64,000 bases of DNA from Gleditsia sinensis (lineage: Eukaryota; Streptophyta; Magnoliopsida; Fabales; Fabaceae). Of this stretch, positions 47,976-59,600 are shown in pieces (the stretch's first letter is position 1; each line of letters begins with the position of its first letter). Below the pieces are notes generated by a model. That model saw nothing but the letters and a program-made list of their open reading frames with translations, ran no database searches and was not told the origin of the DNA. Made by a program: the position numbers and the translations under genes. Where the stretch lies: positions 61,864,001-61,928,000 of the forward strand of contig CM073467.1 of NCBI GenBank assembly GCA_037074535.1, in the 5' to 3' direction.

Positions 47976-48980
47976 ATGTCGAACCTTGTAAAACTCGAAT
48001 TCATAGCGCTTGATATTATTGGAAGAAATTACCTATTTTGGGTGCTAGATGCTGAAATTCATTTAAATGCAAATGGCCTTGGAAAGACTATCAAAGAAGG
48101 AAATAAAACATATAACCAAGATAAGGTTAGAGCTATGATCTTCCTTCGCCACCACTTGCATGAAAGATTAAAAAATGAGTACCTTATTGTAAAAGACCCA
48201 CTTATTCTTTGAAATTTTTTAAAAGAAAGGTATGACCACCAAAAAACTGTAATACATCCAAAAGTCTGATATGATTGGATATATCCTTAGTTACAAGATT
48301 TAAAAACTGTAATCAAATATAATTATGCACTATTTAGAATAAGTTATCAATTAAAGTTATGTGGAGAAAAAATCACTGATGATGATATGTTAGAAAAAAT
48401 ATTCTCCACTTTTCATGCATCCAATGTGCTCATGTAGCAACAATATCGTAAAAAATGATTCAAGAAATATTATGAGTTGATTTCTTGTCTTCTTGTGGCT
48501 GAACAAAATAATGAACTTCTTATGAAAAATCATGAGTCCCGTCCAACTGGCACTACTCCATTCCCTGAAGTGAATATAGCAACATATGACCACTATAGAC
48601 AGATTCAAGGTCGAAGTCGTAGTCATGGTCGTGGCTTTGTCCGTAGCCATGGACGTGGTCGTGGTACTTATTCCAAAAATATAGCTTCCCACCAAAAGTA
48701 GAAAAATAATAAGGCCAAAAATGAAAAGGAGAAAAGTCTACAAAATAGTAAACATGTTGAAAATACATGCTACCGCTGTGGTGGCAAAGGACATTGGTCA
48801 CATACATGTCGTAAACCAAGGCATCTTGTTGATCTTTACCAAAAATCTATTAAACAAAAAAATATAGAGACCAATTTATTTGAGGAAAATAGTCCCAATG
48901 ATGGCTATATTGACGCAACTCATTTAGATGTTACAGATTTCTTCGCTCATCCTGATGGAAAAAAATTGATCATTTAATTG
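47976..48980 (+). pseudogene. Copia gag
   Basis: Capsid-like protein of the element. The start MSNLVKLEF is at 47976. The reading continues with several in-frame stops (the first near 48209), a Gly/Arg/Ser/His-rich RNA-binding stretch (GRSRSHGRG, about 48610-48660), and a CX2CX4HX4C zinc knuckle (CYRCGGKGHWSHTC) at 48768-48809. Confidence 0.85.
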
Positions 48981-49149
48981 GTGATGGTAGTGTTCAAAAA
49001 TAAATTATTTGTATAGTTTCTATGACACTAAACTTTAGGGCTTCTTTTTCTTTTTCAGTACAATTCATTCTTTAAAATTGTTATTTTATTTTATGTACTA
49101 TTTTCTCATATTGACTATTCTTATTTTATTTTTCAATCAATAATGAATG

Positions 49150-52100
49150 TTTCCTCTATTGATATCAACATTACTAATGAAGAGATATGTCTCGTCGATA
49201 GTGGTACAATTCACAAAATTCTCAAAGATAAAAAGTATTTTTTCCAATTAGTAATGCAATGAGTCAATGTTAGTACTGGTAGTATAAAGTTAATTGAAGG
49301 CTCTGAAAGAGTTAGTATAATGTTACTTGGAGGAATAAAACTGCATATTGACAGAGCTTTATACTCCTCCAAGTCCCTTAAAAACTTACTAAGTTTCAAG
49401 GATATCCGCCGAAATTGATATCACATTGACACAACAAATGAAAGAAATATTGAATATCTTCATATTACAAGTACAATCTTAAGTAACAAATACATATTGA
49501 AAAAGTTACCTACATTCTCCTTTGGATTGTACTATACATATATAAATACAATTGAAATATATGCTATTGCAAATCAGAAGTTTGCAAATCATAATAACTT
49601 TATTATTTGGCATGACCGGTTAGGCCATCTCGGATCAATTATGATGTAAAAAATAATTAAACATTCAAGTGGACATTCATTGAAGAGTCAGTAGATTCTT
49701 TAATCGAATAATTTCTCATCTTCCCCTTACTCCTAAGAAAAATTGATTATTCGACCATCACCAGTCAAAGTTATGGGTGAATCCCTCACATTTTCAGAAA
49801 GAATACAAGGCAATATTTGTGGGCCAATACACCCACCTTGTGGACCATTTAGGTATTTTATGATTTTAATTGATGCATCAACTAAATGGTCACATGTGTG
49901 CTTGTTATCACCTCGTAACCTGGCGTTTGCGCGATTGCTTGCTCAATTGATTATATTATAAGCACATTTTTCTGATTTTCCAATTAAGAAAATACGCCTT
50001 GATAATGCTGGTGAATTCACTTCCCAAACATTCATTAAGTATTGTATGTCTATTGGAATTGATGTTAAACATCTTGTAGCACATGTTCATACACAAAATG
50101 GTCTTACAGAATCATTTATTAAACGTCTGAATTTAATTGCAAAACCATTACTTATGAAGTCAAAACTCTCAATATCTACTTTGGGACATGCAATCTTACA
50201 TGCTGCATCATTAATTCGCATAAAGCTAACAAATTATTATGAACACTCCTCATTACAAATGGTTTTTGGTCAGGAACTAAATATTTTCCATTTAAGAATT
50301 TTTGGATGTGCGGTATATGTCCCTATTGCTCCATCACAACGCACTAAGATGGGTCCTCAAAGAAGGTTGGGAATATATGTTGGATATAAATCTCTTTCTA
50401 TAATAAAGTATCTTGAACCATTAACAAGAGATCTATTCACAGTTCAGTTTGCTGATTATCATTTTGATGAATCAGTTTTTCCAACATTAGGGGGAAAAAA
50501 TAAGCAGCTGAAAAGAAAAATTAGTTGGCATAAATTATCAATAACTCATCTTGATCTTTGTACAAAACAATATGAACTCGAAGTTCAAAAGATAATTCAT
50601 TTGTAAAATTTAGCAAACCAATTGTCAGATGCATTTACTGACTCAAAAAGAATTACTAAATCATATATACCAGCTGCTAATCTCCAATTAAAATTAATGT
50701 CTCTGTCAGACAATTCACCATTACAAATAAGCCTGAGATCCGCATAAAGCATGGTAGGGCCGTTGGTTCCAAAGATAAAAATCCTCGAAAAAGAAAAGGA
50801 GCTAAGAATCAAGATGGTCAAATCGATAATTTAACAACTCCAGAAGAGTCACCATAAGAGTTTCAAGGCATAATTAATGTTTTAGTTCCAGAAGAAACTC
50901 AGGTACCTGAAATTTGTGAAAATGAAGAGATCGCAATTAATTATATTATGAATAGAATACAATGGAACCGTCAAAATGTCAACGTTGACAATAATTTTGC
51001 ATATAATATAGCGCGCGATGTTTTAAATGATAATAAGAATCATGAACTAAAGCCTGTTCAGAAATGTAGGCAAAGAAATGATTGGCTAAAATGAAAAAAC
51101 GCAATTGAAGTAGAGTTAAAATTGCTTGAAAAGTGAAATGTTTTTGGACCTTTAGTCCGTACACCTTAAGATGTAAAACCAGTTGAATACAAATGGTTCT
51201 TTGTGCGAAAACGAAATGAAAATAATAAAATTGTGAGATATAAGGTAAGACTTGTTGCCCAAGATTTTTCGCAAAATCCCAAAATTGATTTTGAGGAAAC
51301 ATACTCACCTATGGTGAATGCAACTACTTTTCGATATTTAATTAGTCTGGCAGTACGTGAAAAGCTCAATTTGCGTCTAATGGATGTTGTTACACTCTAT
51401 TTGTATAGTTCATTTAATAGTGATATCTATATGAAACTCCCTGAAGGATTTAAGTTGTCTGAAGTATATAATTTTAGTTCTCGAGTAGACTATTCAATCA
51501 AATTAAATAAATCACTTTATGGCTTAAAAAAATTTGGGCGTATGTGATATAATCGCCTTAGTGAATACCTGTTGTAAGAAGGGTATAGAAATGACCCAAT
51601 TTGTCCATGTATCTTTATAAAAAGATCTAAAAAATGAGTTTGCCATAATTGCAGTTTATATTGATGATTTAAAAATTATTGGAACTCCTGAAGAGCTCCA
51701 AAAAACTGTTAATTGCTTAAAGAAAGAATTTGAAGTGAAAGATCTTGGAATAACTAAATTTTGCCTTGAATTACAAATTGAATATTTAAATAATAGCATC
51801 TTTGTGTATCAAAAAAATTATGTGACAAATGTATTAAAACGATTTTATATGGATAAATCACATCTATTATGTACTCCAATGGTTGTGAGGTCATTAAATG
51901 TGAACAAAGATCCTTTCAGACCTCATGAAAAGGATGAAGAACTACTTGGTCCTGAAGTACCATATCTTAGTCATACTCGACCTGATATATCATTTGTTGT
52001 TAATCTGTTAGCAAGATATAGTTCCTCACCTACACGAAGGCATTTAAATGGAGTTAAGCATATACTCCATTATCTTAAAGGAACAATAGATATATGCCTA

Positions 52101-52625
52101 TTTTATTCAAATGTACCCAAGTCTGAGCTGATTAGTTATGCAGATGCTGGATATTTATCCGACCTTCATAATGGACGATTGCAAACAGGCTATTTGTTTA
52201 CATATGGAGGTACCGCAATTTCATGGTGATCTATGAAACAAACTATCTTTGCCACATCAGCTAAACATGTAAAAAATTTAGCATTACATGAGGCAAGTCG
52301 AGAATGTGTTTGACTACGATCTCTGATTCAACACATACAAGAATCTTGTAGCTTGTCTAAAAAGATGATCCCGACGATTTTATACGAAGATAATACTGCA
52401 TGTGTTGCCCAATTAAAAGAATGGTATATTAAAGGGAATAGAACAAAACATATATCACATAAATTCTTTTTCACTCATGATCTTTAAAAGAATGGTAATG
52501 TGGATATTCAGCAAATTTGTTCAAGTGATAATCTGACAGATTTGTTTACTAAGGCACTTCCTACTACAACATTTGAGAAACTGATATATAATATTGGAGT
52601 TCGAAGACTTAAGAATATCAAATGA
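49150..52625 (+). pseudogene. Copia pol: protease, integrase, reverse transcriptase, RNase H
   Basis: In order: protease DSGT near 49196-49207; pre-integrase HDRLGHLGS near 49613; integrase core 49743-50606 with IDASTKW, LDNAGEF and NGLTESF around the acid triad; reverse transcriptase from about 51180 (KWFFVRKRNENN, AQDFSQ, YGLKK) with the YIDDL active site near 51658-51672; RNase H from about 52110 to 52625 (SYADAGYLSD). Stops and small indels occur throughout, so no complete polyprotein can be made. Confidence 0.88.
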
Positions 52626-52761
52626 TGTTGTCATACTTATTCGATAGTATCTTAAAAGAATGATGTACTCTTTTTCCTTCACTAAATTTTTATCCCACAT
52701 GGTTTTTCCTAATAAAATTTTAACGAGGCACATTTTTAAGGAATGGACATATGAGGGAAAG

Positions 52762-53007
52762 TGTTATGAATATCTTGTGTGGATGTCCATCATTATGATA
52801 TTTTGATTATCCTATCTGATAATATATTATTTCCAGTAATTATCTAAGAGGATAATTATCACTAAAAAGTTATTCTACAACTATAAATTACTACTAGGAC
52901 TCTCTCACCTACTTGTATAAATATTCACTCATGCATGAATGAAAATAATAATTCATTCTTTTGTTTCTCTCTTACTTTTCTATCTCTATTTTTTTACCAT
53001 CTCATAA
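52762..53007 (+). repeat. 3' LTR of the copia element
   Basis: Starts TGTTATGAATATCTTGTG after the purine tract. It aligns along its length with the 5' LTR but with many substitutions. The end is approximate (…CTCATAA). Confidence 0.85.
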
Positions 53008-55102
53008 TTTTTTTAAATTTTTCTTATTTTTTTTGAAAAAAAAGAAAAATTTTACTTCTCTATTCTTTCTTTTTTTTTTCTTCTCTGTGTTATTCTCCAA
53101 CCAAACATTTCTTTTTAGGTCTGTAGCCAAGTACGGTGGTGAACCCTATGTCGTCGTCAATAAACGAGCAATATTGCCACGACGAAGACGCTTCTGCAAC
53201 AACATTAAAACTACCCCTCATTTCTCTTCCTAATTTTTTAATCATTTCAGCATTTTAAAATTTTACAGCCCTTTATTTTTTTTTTCAACATCTTTTTATT
53301 ATTTAATCTTCCTTAATTTCTGTTACAATAAAAAAAATCATCTGAACCCTTCAACATCTCTTTTAGAATGACATAAAACATTTTATTTCGAATAGCTCAT
53401 TCTTTGAAATTTATATTCATACATAAATGTAAACGGTGTGTTTGTTTTTTATTTTTAAAAATTATTTTTTATTTTTTTAAGAAAAATTAGTTTGAAAATT
53501 ATTTTCTATTATTATTTTAAAAATAAATTATTTTTAAAATAAAAAAAATAAAAAAAGAGAGAATTATTTTTATTTCTTTTTTTTGTTTTTAGAACATTCA
53601 AAAAAACAAAATATAATATATTTTAAAAAAAATGTATTAAATAATTTTATTTTATTTTACAGAATAATTTTTAAAAACAGTTTTAAAAAAAAATAAAAAA
53701 ATCAAATAAGTTCAAAGACTACATCAATAACAAACATTTGCTTTCAGAGAAGTAGGAAACTTAAATTTTATAAATTTTTTAACAACTTATTCAAGCTCTA
53801 TTACCAGTATATTATAAACATTTATTTTAAAATATTTTAAAATGAACCAGGAATTGAAGTTTTAAGACATTATTACAATTAAGTGTACCACAAAAAATAT
53901 TGTTAATTACTATTTATTTTTTGGTTATATACGCATATATATATATATATGAAAGCATAAAAAAGGAAAAGAAAAAGAAAAACAAGATGCCTCCAATAAT
54001 ACAATCAAGATTGCTACTTAATTTTAATTATTGCATTTGAATTGCAACTCAAGCTTGATCTCGCTTTGTTAATATAAGTTCATTTGATGAATCGCGGAGG
54101 AATTAACACAACTTAATTAATCATATAGATGCCTCCGATAGATGAACCATTTGTGTAATAACGGTTTCGTTTTGACCAGTTTCTCCGGTAGTCCCCACCT
54201 CTGTGAATGCTTGTTTCTTTTTGGAGATGTGCGATGACTGACATGGGTCTACCTGAAGGAGGCGTTCACAAAATCTGGTCTGTCACTGTGCACATGCATA
54301 GACGCGTTATGACTCATGCATTACTTCACGTGACTTCACAAAACTTTATCAAGTTGCAGAAAGCCAATGTACGAGAAATTTTGCAATTGAATTGCAACTC
54401 AAGATTAGTCTAGCTTTGTTAATATACATACACTCGTATAGGTGCCTCCGATAGTTGAACGATCTTTGCAATGGCATCCATTAATGCATGAGAAAATAAT
54501 AATCCTCAGAAATTTTTTTCCTAATAAAACGAAGGACGAACTCGCTTTTGCTTCCACAATAGATGGAATGCTGACCGGATATTTTGTAATAAAAAATTTA
54601 CAGTCATAAAGTGTATTTGAACCCAACCCGCAGGGACCCTCGTAGTTCCTTCGGACAGATTCCCCAAATTCATATCACTTACACTTAGGTAGCCCAAGAA
54701 TATGCATGGAAAGACCAAACTCTCCATGCTCTCACATCATCCTGCCATGAACTCAAATCTTACGTACCCACTGTATTCCAAAAACAAAAATGAGACAAAT
54801 GCATGTGAAATATATTCTTGACCTGTTATTGGTCATAGCCTCATACGTACGGAAAACTAAGAAATAAAAAGATGGACCACAAATGAAACCCAGATAACTA
54901 AAAACACTTGACGTTCTTTCTCAACAGAGAAAAGAGACGCTGAGAGAGAGAGAGAATTTTGACAGATAGATAACAGTTTTAGTTATTCATTGCCAAACAA
55001 AGGCTATGGAATAATCCAGAAAAACACCGTGAAAATAATTCAGGACTACTCTGAAGGGCCATCTAGGAATTCCGATTATTTATTATTAGACAACTTTCCA
55101 AG
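53008..55102. other. Intergenic part of duplication block 2
   Basis: Matches 31050-32776 from about 53115 on. Contains an AT-rich fold-back stretch (about 53430-53710), a short (TA)n at about 53936, and a local duplication described at 54010-54500. The right end is the 3' UTR of zinc-finger gene 3. No intact gene. Confidence 0.6.
54010..54500. repeat. Local duplication holding the scar of a lost zinc-finger gene copy
   Basis: The text around GCAACTCAAG..TG.TCT and GCCTCCGATAG occurs twice (about 54048-54165 and 54389-54460) and once in block 1 (about 31745-31860). Between the two copies, 54165-54260 resembles the promoter side of gene 1 (compare GATGTGCGATGA with GACATGTGCGATGATTGA near 33925). 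So 3'-flank and 5'-flank of a zinc-finger gene are joined with no gene between. Confidence 0.5.
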
Positions 55103-55925
55103 CTAGGGCTTGTCTTCATCATCTTCAGCATAGGGCTCGTTGAGGTCAAAATCAAATTTTTTTCCTTCATCGCTTTTCTCTTCAGCATTAGACTCCACTC
55201 CTTCCATTGGCTGGTTCAGATCGAATGTGATCCCACTTGGTCCAGCAGCCACCCCCCTTCCACTATCACCTGCAACCATCAACAATATTCAAAACCCAAT
55301 CCATCAGATCTATTGTTATCTACATTTACTTTTGCCCAAAGAGATCGCCGGTCATACTTAAAACTGAAGTTCAAGAAAAGACAATTTTTTTTTATAACAT
55401 CTTACCCTGAAGTTTAACTGCTTCTGGTGCTGGTGCTGGTAGTGCTGGTGATGGAGATTTAGAGGAGATCACAGGATGCCTTAAAATACCATGGTGCTTG
55501 TGTTCCGAGTGAACCCGCATATGGCCATTCAAAGCCATCTGGCTGGCGAACTCTCTCTGGCAGATTCGACAAGTGTGCATCCCAGACGGAGGGTTTGTCA
55601 GATCAGATGGCTTCCGCTTGTTGCTCTGTTTTGCAGCCCTGCACGGATCCTTCACCCTCATCTGCACCCTTGGCTTCTCCACTCTCGACCCCGACCCACC
55701 TTTCGCGACACCCAGTGCCACCGCAAAGGAGGACCTACGCCCTTCTGCGGCATTGCTAACCTCCACCACCTGCAATACTGGGTTTTTGATCGAGTTCTCA
55801 GCGGACCCCCCATAGTGTCCGCCTCCAGCAGGGGATTGGGTCCGCATGACCGTACCCGAACGAGGGCGTTGAGAGGAAGAAGATGATGACTTTTGGGTGG
55901 GGGAATTCTGTGCAAGGTATTCCAT
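55103..55925 (-). CDS. Single C2H2 zinc-finger protein with two DLN-type EAR motifs (gene 3)
   Basis: Two exons, 55925-55406 and 55269-55103, giving 228 residues. The duplicate of gene 1: start MEYLAQNSPTQKSSSSSSQ, near-identical low-complexity half, basic KQSNKRKPSDL, one finger CRICQREFASQMALNGHMRVH (C-x2-C-x12-H-x3-H), then exon 2 with GPSGITFDLNQP and FDLNEP and the acidic tail EDDEDKP. The second EAR motif reads DLNEPYAED, so it has lost the DLNxxP spacing of gene 1 (DLNELP). The finger helix SQMALNGHMRVH is closer to the classical QALGGH type than gene 1. The frame and splice sites are intact, so it is probably expressed and encodes a nuclear repressor. Confidence 0.87.
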
Positions 55926-57078
55926 GGCTACAACGACGAAGAACACAAACGAAACTGAGAGTGAGAGACTGAGAAGAGTGGGGCACTGGATTTGAGAGTT
56001 GGGAGTATGCCATGAGTTCGTCTATATATACTAGTTTAGGACTATTGGATGAGTTCATCTATAAGTTTGGGACCGGAATAAATGCATTGGAAATGACGGT
56101 AATTAGGTCCTGATCAGTAGATTTTGTGTTTTACCACTCTGCAATAACGGTTAGGTCCTGATCAGTAGATTTTGTGTGTTACCACTCTGCAATAACGGTT
56201 AGGTCCTGATCAATTAGATTTTGTGTCTTCCCACTCTGCCCATGGTAACCCAATGCACATGGTTGCTTCTTGTTCTGAAAGATGGCAGGGGGGCTTTGCT
56301 TTGCATCTGCATCGTCCATCATATTTCATTCAAAACACTTCCTTGAAAATTTGTCAAGTTTTTAATTTAAACTTGACAAAAACTTGGAATAATGCGTTGG
56401 ATATTTCAATAGTGGCCTATATTTCTTTGATATATTTTTATTATATTTATTCAGTTAAATATAAATATAATTTAATAATAATTAAGTGTTAATATCTTAT
56501 TAGTCAATTAGAAAAATATTTTCTATTAATAACTTATAAGTTTATCAAATGAATAAATATTAAAAAATAGTTTTTCCTTTTTATTTATTATTGGACAATT
56601 TCTTCTATTAAAAAAATATACATTAAACTTAGATACCAAAAGAGAGAAATATAGTTTTTTTAAGATTTTTAATTTATAAAAAATTTTATTTAAAAAAATT
56701 ATTATAAATTAAAATGTTTTTAGTTAATTATTATTTTATGATAATCATCTGAACTAGGATTATTGAGAAAAATGTAGAGAGAGGGGATGAGAGAAAAATA
56801 ATGCAAAAGAGACGGAGACGAGAGTCAGTATCCAAGTGAAAGTCAAAATGTAGTAGGACCCACAGTAATGGTTGGTTTTAGTCAGATGCTTACACAAACT
56901 ACGCCAACTTGGATATTAACTGTGTGTTCTCCTCCGCATTTATCTACATCTGTTCACGCCCGTGAGCGGCACGACAAATGCATATTTGATTGAGGGCTTC
57001 TTTAATTCTCAGAAAATGTTTCCGAAAGATTTATTTCCACATGGAGTGGAGGCAAGCACGTGTTTTCCAACAATGACT
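55926..57078. other. Upstream of zinc-finger gene 3
   Basis: Leader and promoter of gene 3 with the triplicated motif at 56098-56235. Then AT-rich DNA that matches parts of 34100-34650 (AATTTGTCAAG…TTGACAAAAACTTGG; GGAGTGGAGGCAAGCA). No gene seen. Confidence 0.55.
56098..56235. repeat. Three tandem copies of a 50-bp promoter segment of zinc-finger gene 3
   Basis: The phrase TTAGGTCCTGATCAGTAGATT plus TTGTGT and ACCACTCTGCAATAACGG occurs three times in a row with few changes, the last copy ending CCCACTCTGCCCATGG. Gene 1 has a single related copy near 33776 (GTTACGTTTTGATCAGTTAGA). Confidence 0.8.
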
Positions 57079-58150
57079 AAGGCCCCTTCATACGATTAGG
57101 GGTGAACAAAAATTGAATCGGATCGAATTAAATCGAAAAAATCGAACCGAACCGATCAAAAACCGAACCAAACCGATTAAAATCGGTTTAATTCGGTTTT
57201 TTTTTTTTTAAAAATCGACCGGTTCGGTTCGGTTTGGTTCGATTGGGACGGTCCAACCGAACTAAATTATTTTTAATATATTTAATTTATATTATTAAAT
57301 TTATTTTTTATTATATTTTAAAAATATTTTACATAATTTTTTTAAAATTTTTTGAAATGGGCCCAAAGAATTCAAAATAAGCCCAAAAATTAAAAAAAAT
57401 TAGGCCCAAAAAAATTTAAATGGGTCAAAAATTAAAAAAATTTGGCAAAAAAAAATTTTTTTTTTTTAAAAGAACCGAACCAACCGAACCAAACCGAACC
57501 GCCTTTTGGCGGTTCGGTTCGGTTCGGTTGGTTGAACCTCAACTGAACCGAATGGGTCCAATTTTTTTTTTTTTTTATGGTCGGTTCAGTTTGGTTGAGG
57601 TTCAAAACCGAACCGAACCGAACCGAACCTATGTACACCCCTACATACGATGAAACAAAATTTAGGAGAATGAAAATAATAAAAGAAGAGAGAATAAAAA
57701 AATTAATAAAATATTATTATTTTGTTTAATATACGAAAAAAAAAATTAAGTAATATAATATTTTATTATTTGATTAATAGATAAATTAAAAAAATAAAAG
57801 ATAAGATAAATAAAATGATTAAATTAATTTTAATATAAAATAATTAAATTACTTTTTTTAAATAAAATAATAAAAAAATTTTATTTAAAAAAAATTTATA
57901 AATTAATTTTTACAAAATATAATAAATTAATTTTTTTAATAATTAAATTGAATTCTTTTAATAAAAAAAATATCAAATTAGCATTAACTTGTGGAATCTT
58001 AAATTCCATCCATATAGGAAGGAGTCTTTTTTTTATTAAATGATGGAATGGAACATTCTATGGAATGGAACATTCTATGGAATGTTCCATTCCATTCAAC
58101 CAAACATTGAAATTTCACTTTTTGTTCTATCGTACTAAACGAACTCTAAC
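57079..58150. mobile_element. Outer MITE that received the hAT insertion
   Basis: With the hAT element and one target copy removed, the left end reads CCTTCATACGATGAAACAAAA. The right end, inverted, reads CGTTTAGTACGATAGAACAAAA. These pair as terminal inverted repeats around an AT-rich interior. The interior ends in a fold-back at 58043-58096 (GGAATGGAACATTCTAT twice, then its inverse). Confidence 0.6.
57097..57643. mobile_element. Non-autonomous hAT-type MITE rich in CGGTTCGGTT motifs
   Basis: 547 bp with inverted ends TAGGGGTGAAC and GTACACCCCTA and an exact 8-bp target duplication, CATACGAT, at 57089-57096 and 57644-57651. Eight-base duplications are characteristic of hAT elements. The interior consists of clusters of AACCGAACCGAACC in both orientations, including a perfect-looking hairpin around CCGCCTTTTGGCGG (about 57499-57512). 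No coding capacity. Confidence 0.9.
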
Positions 58151-58749
58151 TCAATAAAAAATGAATCTTTTACTATGCCAAGCTGACTCAAAACAGTAAC
58201 ATTCTGAATGCACCTTTTTTTTGGTATAATTTTTTTATAAAAAAAATGTAACTTTATTTCTAGAGTAATTTTTTATTACATTTAAATAATTTTATTGTCA
58301 AAATTCAACTTTTAGAAATAATTTATTTATTTATATCAAATTTAGATAATTTTATAATATAATAATATTATTATACAGAAATAAATTAAAATATAATATT
58401 AAAAAAATAAATATAACTTAATAAATAATTTTATTGAACATTAAATTTTATATTTAAATTTATTCAAAAAATTATGGTAATAATTTTTTATAATTTTTAT
58501 ATAATTTTTTTATCTTTTTAAACCATTGTACAATAACATTATCCATATGTAAAACTATTTAAATTTGATAAAAAAATATTTTTGTTTTATAATGCTACAT
58601 ATAAAAAAATTATGAAACTAGTTAAAGTTGACCCCAGAAAAAAATACTGTACACAAAAATACTATTTAAATTTGAAAATTTTAATGTCACTTTTTTTTTG
58701 TTAATAGAGTTTTTTTTTGTTAAATTTAAATAATATTTTGTGTCCATTT
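58151..58749. other. AT-rich non-coding DNA
   Basis: Poly-A and poly-T rich sequence with no gene or clear repeat boundary. Confidence 0.6.
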
Positions 58750-59600
58750 TGAATTTGAAAAAACCAACTACATCCAAAATCCTATCTAAATTCGGCCCAA
58801 AAAGAAAGCCGCACTTAAAAAAATTGCATCTTAAATTTGACCCAAAAAAAAAACTGCACCAATTTTTTTTATATTTTTGGCCAAAAAATGAAAGGCAACG
58901 CCCAAATTTATCAAATTTAAATAGTATTTTGTGCATAATATTTTTTTAATCAAATTTAAATAATTTTATTACATTTTGAGATACAATGTTATAAAATAAA
59001 AAAAAATTGTCAAATTTTAATAGTTTTTTTTTAAAATAATGTTATTGTATGGTAGCCTGAAATAATAAAATGATTGTACCAAAGTTCTCACAAATTAGTA
59101 TAAAAATATCTTGAATAAATTTGATAATAAAATTTATTGTTCAATAAAATTATTTTTTAAAAAAATTATTTTTATTTTTATAATATTGCATCTTAATATA
59201 TTACTGTACAATAATATTATTATTCTACAAAATTATTTAAATTTGATAAAAAAATAAATAAAAATTTATTGAAGATGCTAAATTTTAACAAAAAAACTAT
59301 TCAAATTTAACCCAAAAAAACTACACAAAAAAAAAGTTGTATTTTGGCAAAAAAAGCTGCACCAAGAGAAAATAAAATAAAATAAAGCTGTGCCCAAAAT
59401 ATCACACAGCACACTCGATTCATTTCCATGCCAATCGACACACAGAGACTTCAAGTGCTGGATACTAGTCAGGTATGGTGCATGTTTTGTATAGCAAAGT
59501 TACATACAGATATTTCATAAATTGTATACACTGCTGACTATATATAAATTTAAATAATCTTGTTCACTTATTTTTTTTAAACTAATATTCAAGTATACGT
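58750..59600. repeat. Direct repeat, copy 1 (partner at 61160-61975)
   Basis: Shared ordered phrases: GCACTTAAAAAAATTGCATC, AAAACTGCACCAATTTTT, ATTCAAATTTAACCCAAAAA, AATAAAGCTGTGCCCAA, and CTGGATACTAGTCAGGTATGG. Non-coding. Confidence 0.7.

Larger units (their letters stand above)
46900..53007 (+). mobile_element. Full-length but degenerate Ty1/copia LTR retrotransposon
   Basis: Two LTRs of about 248 bp (46900-47147 and 52762 to about 53007), a polypurine tract (ATGAGGGAAAG) just before the second LTR, and between them gag, protease, integrase, reverse transcriptase and RNase H in copia order. Many stop codons interrupt the frame, and the LTRs differ at some 30 or more positions by eye, so the insertion is old. 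I could not define a clear 5-bp target duplication because both flanks are T-rich. Confidence 0.9.

Noticed and set aside
53430..53710. A further fold-back MITE
   Set aside because: The sequence is almost only A and T, so apparent inverted ends (GTGTGTTTG and CAAATAAG) are too weak to define an element.
57420..57653. Open frames through the CGGTTCGG region
   Set aside because: Low-complexity reading of the hAT MITE motif (Thr-Glu-Pro-Asn-Arg repeats), not a protein.
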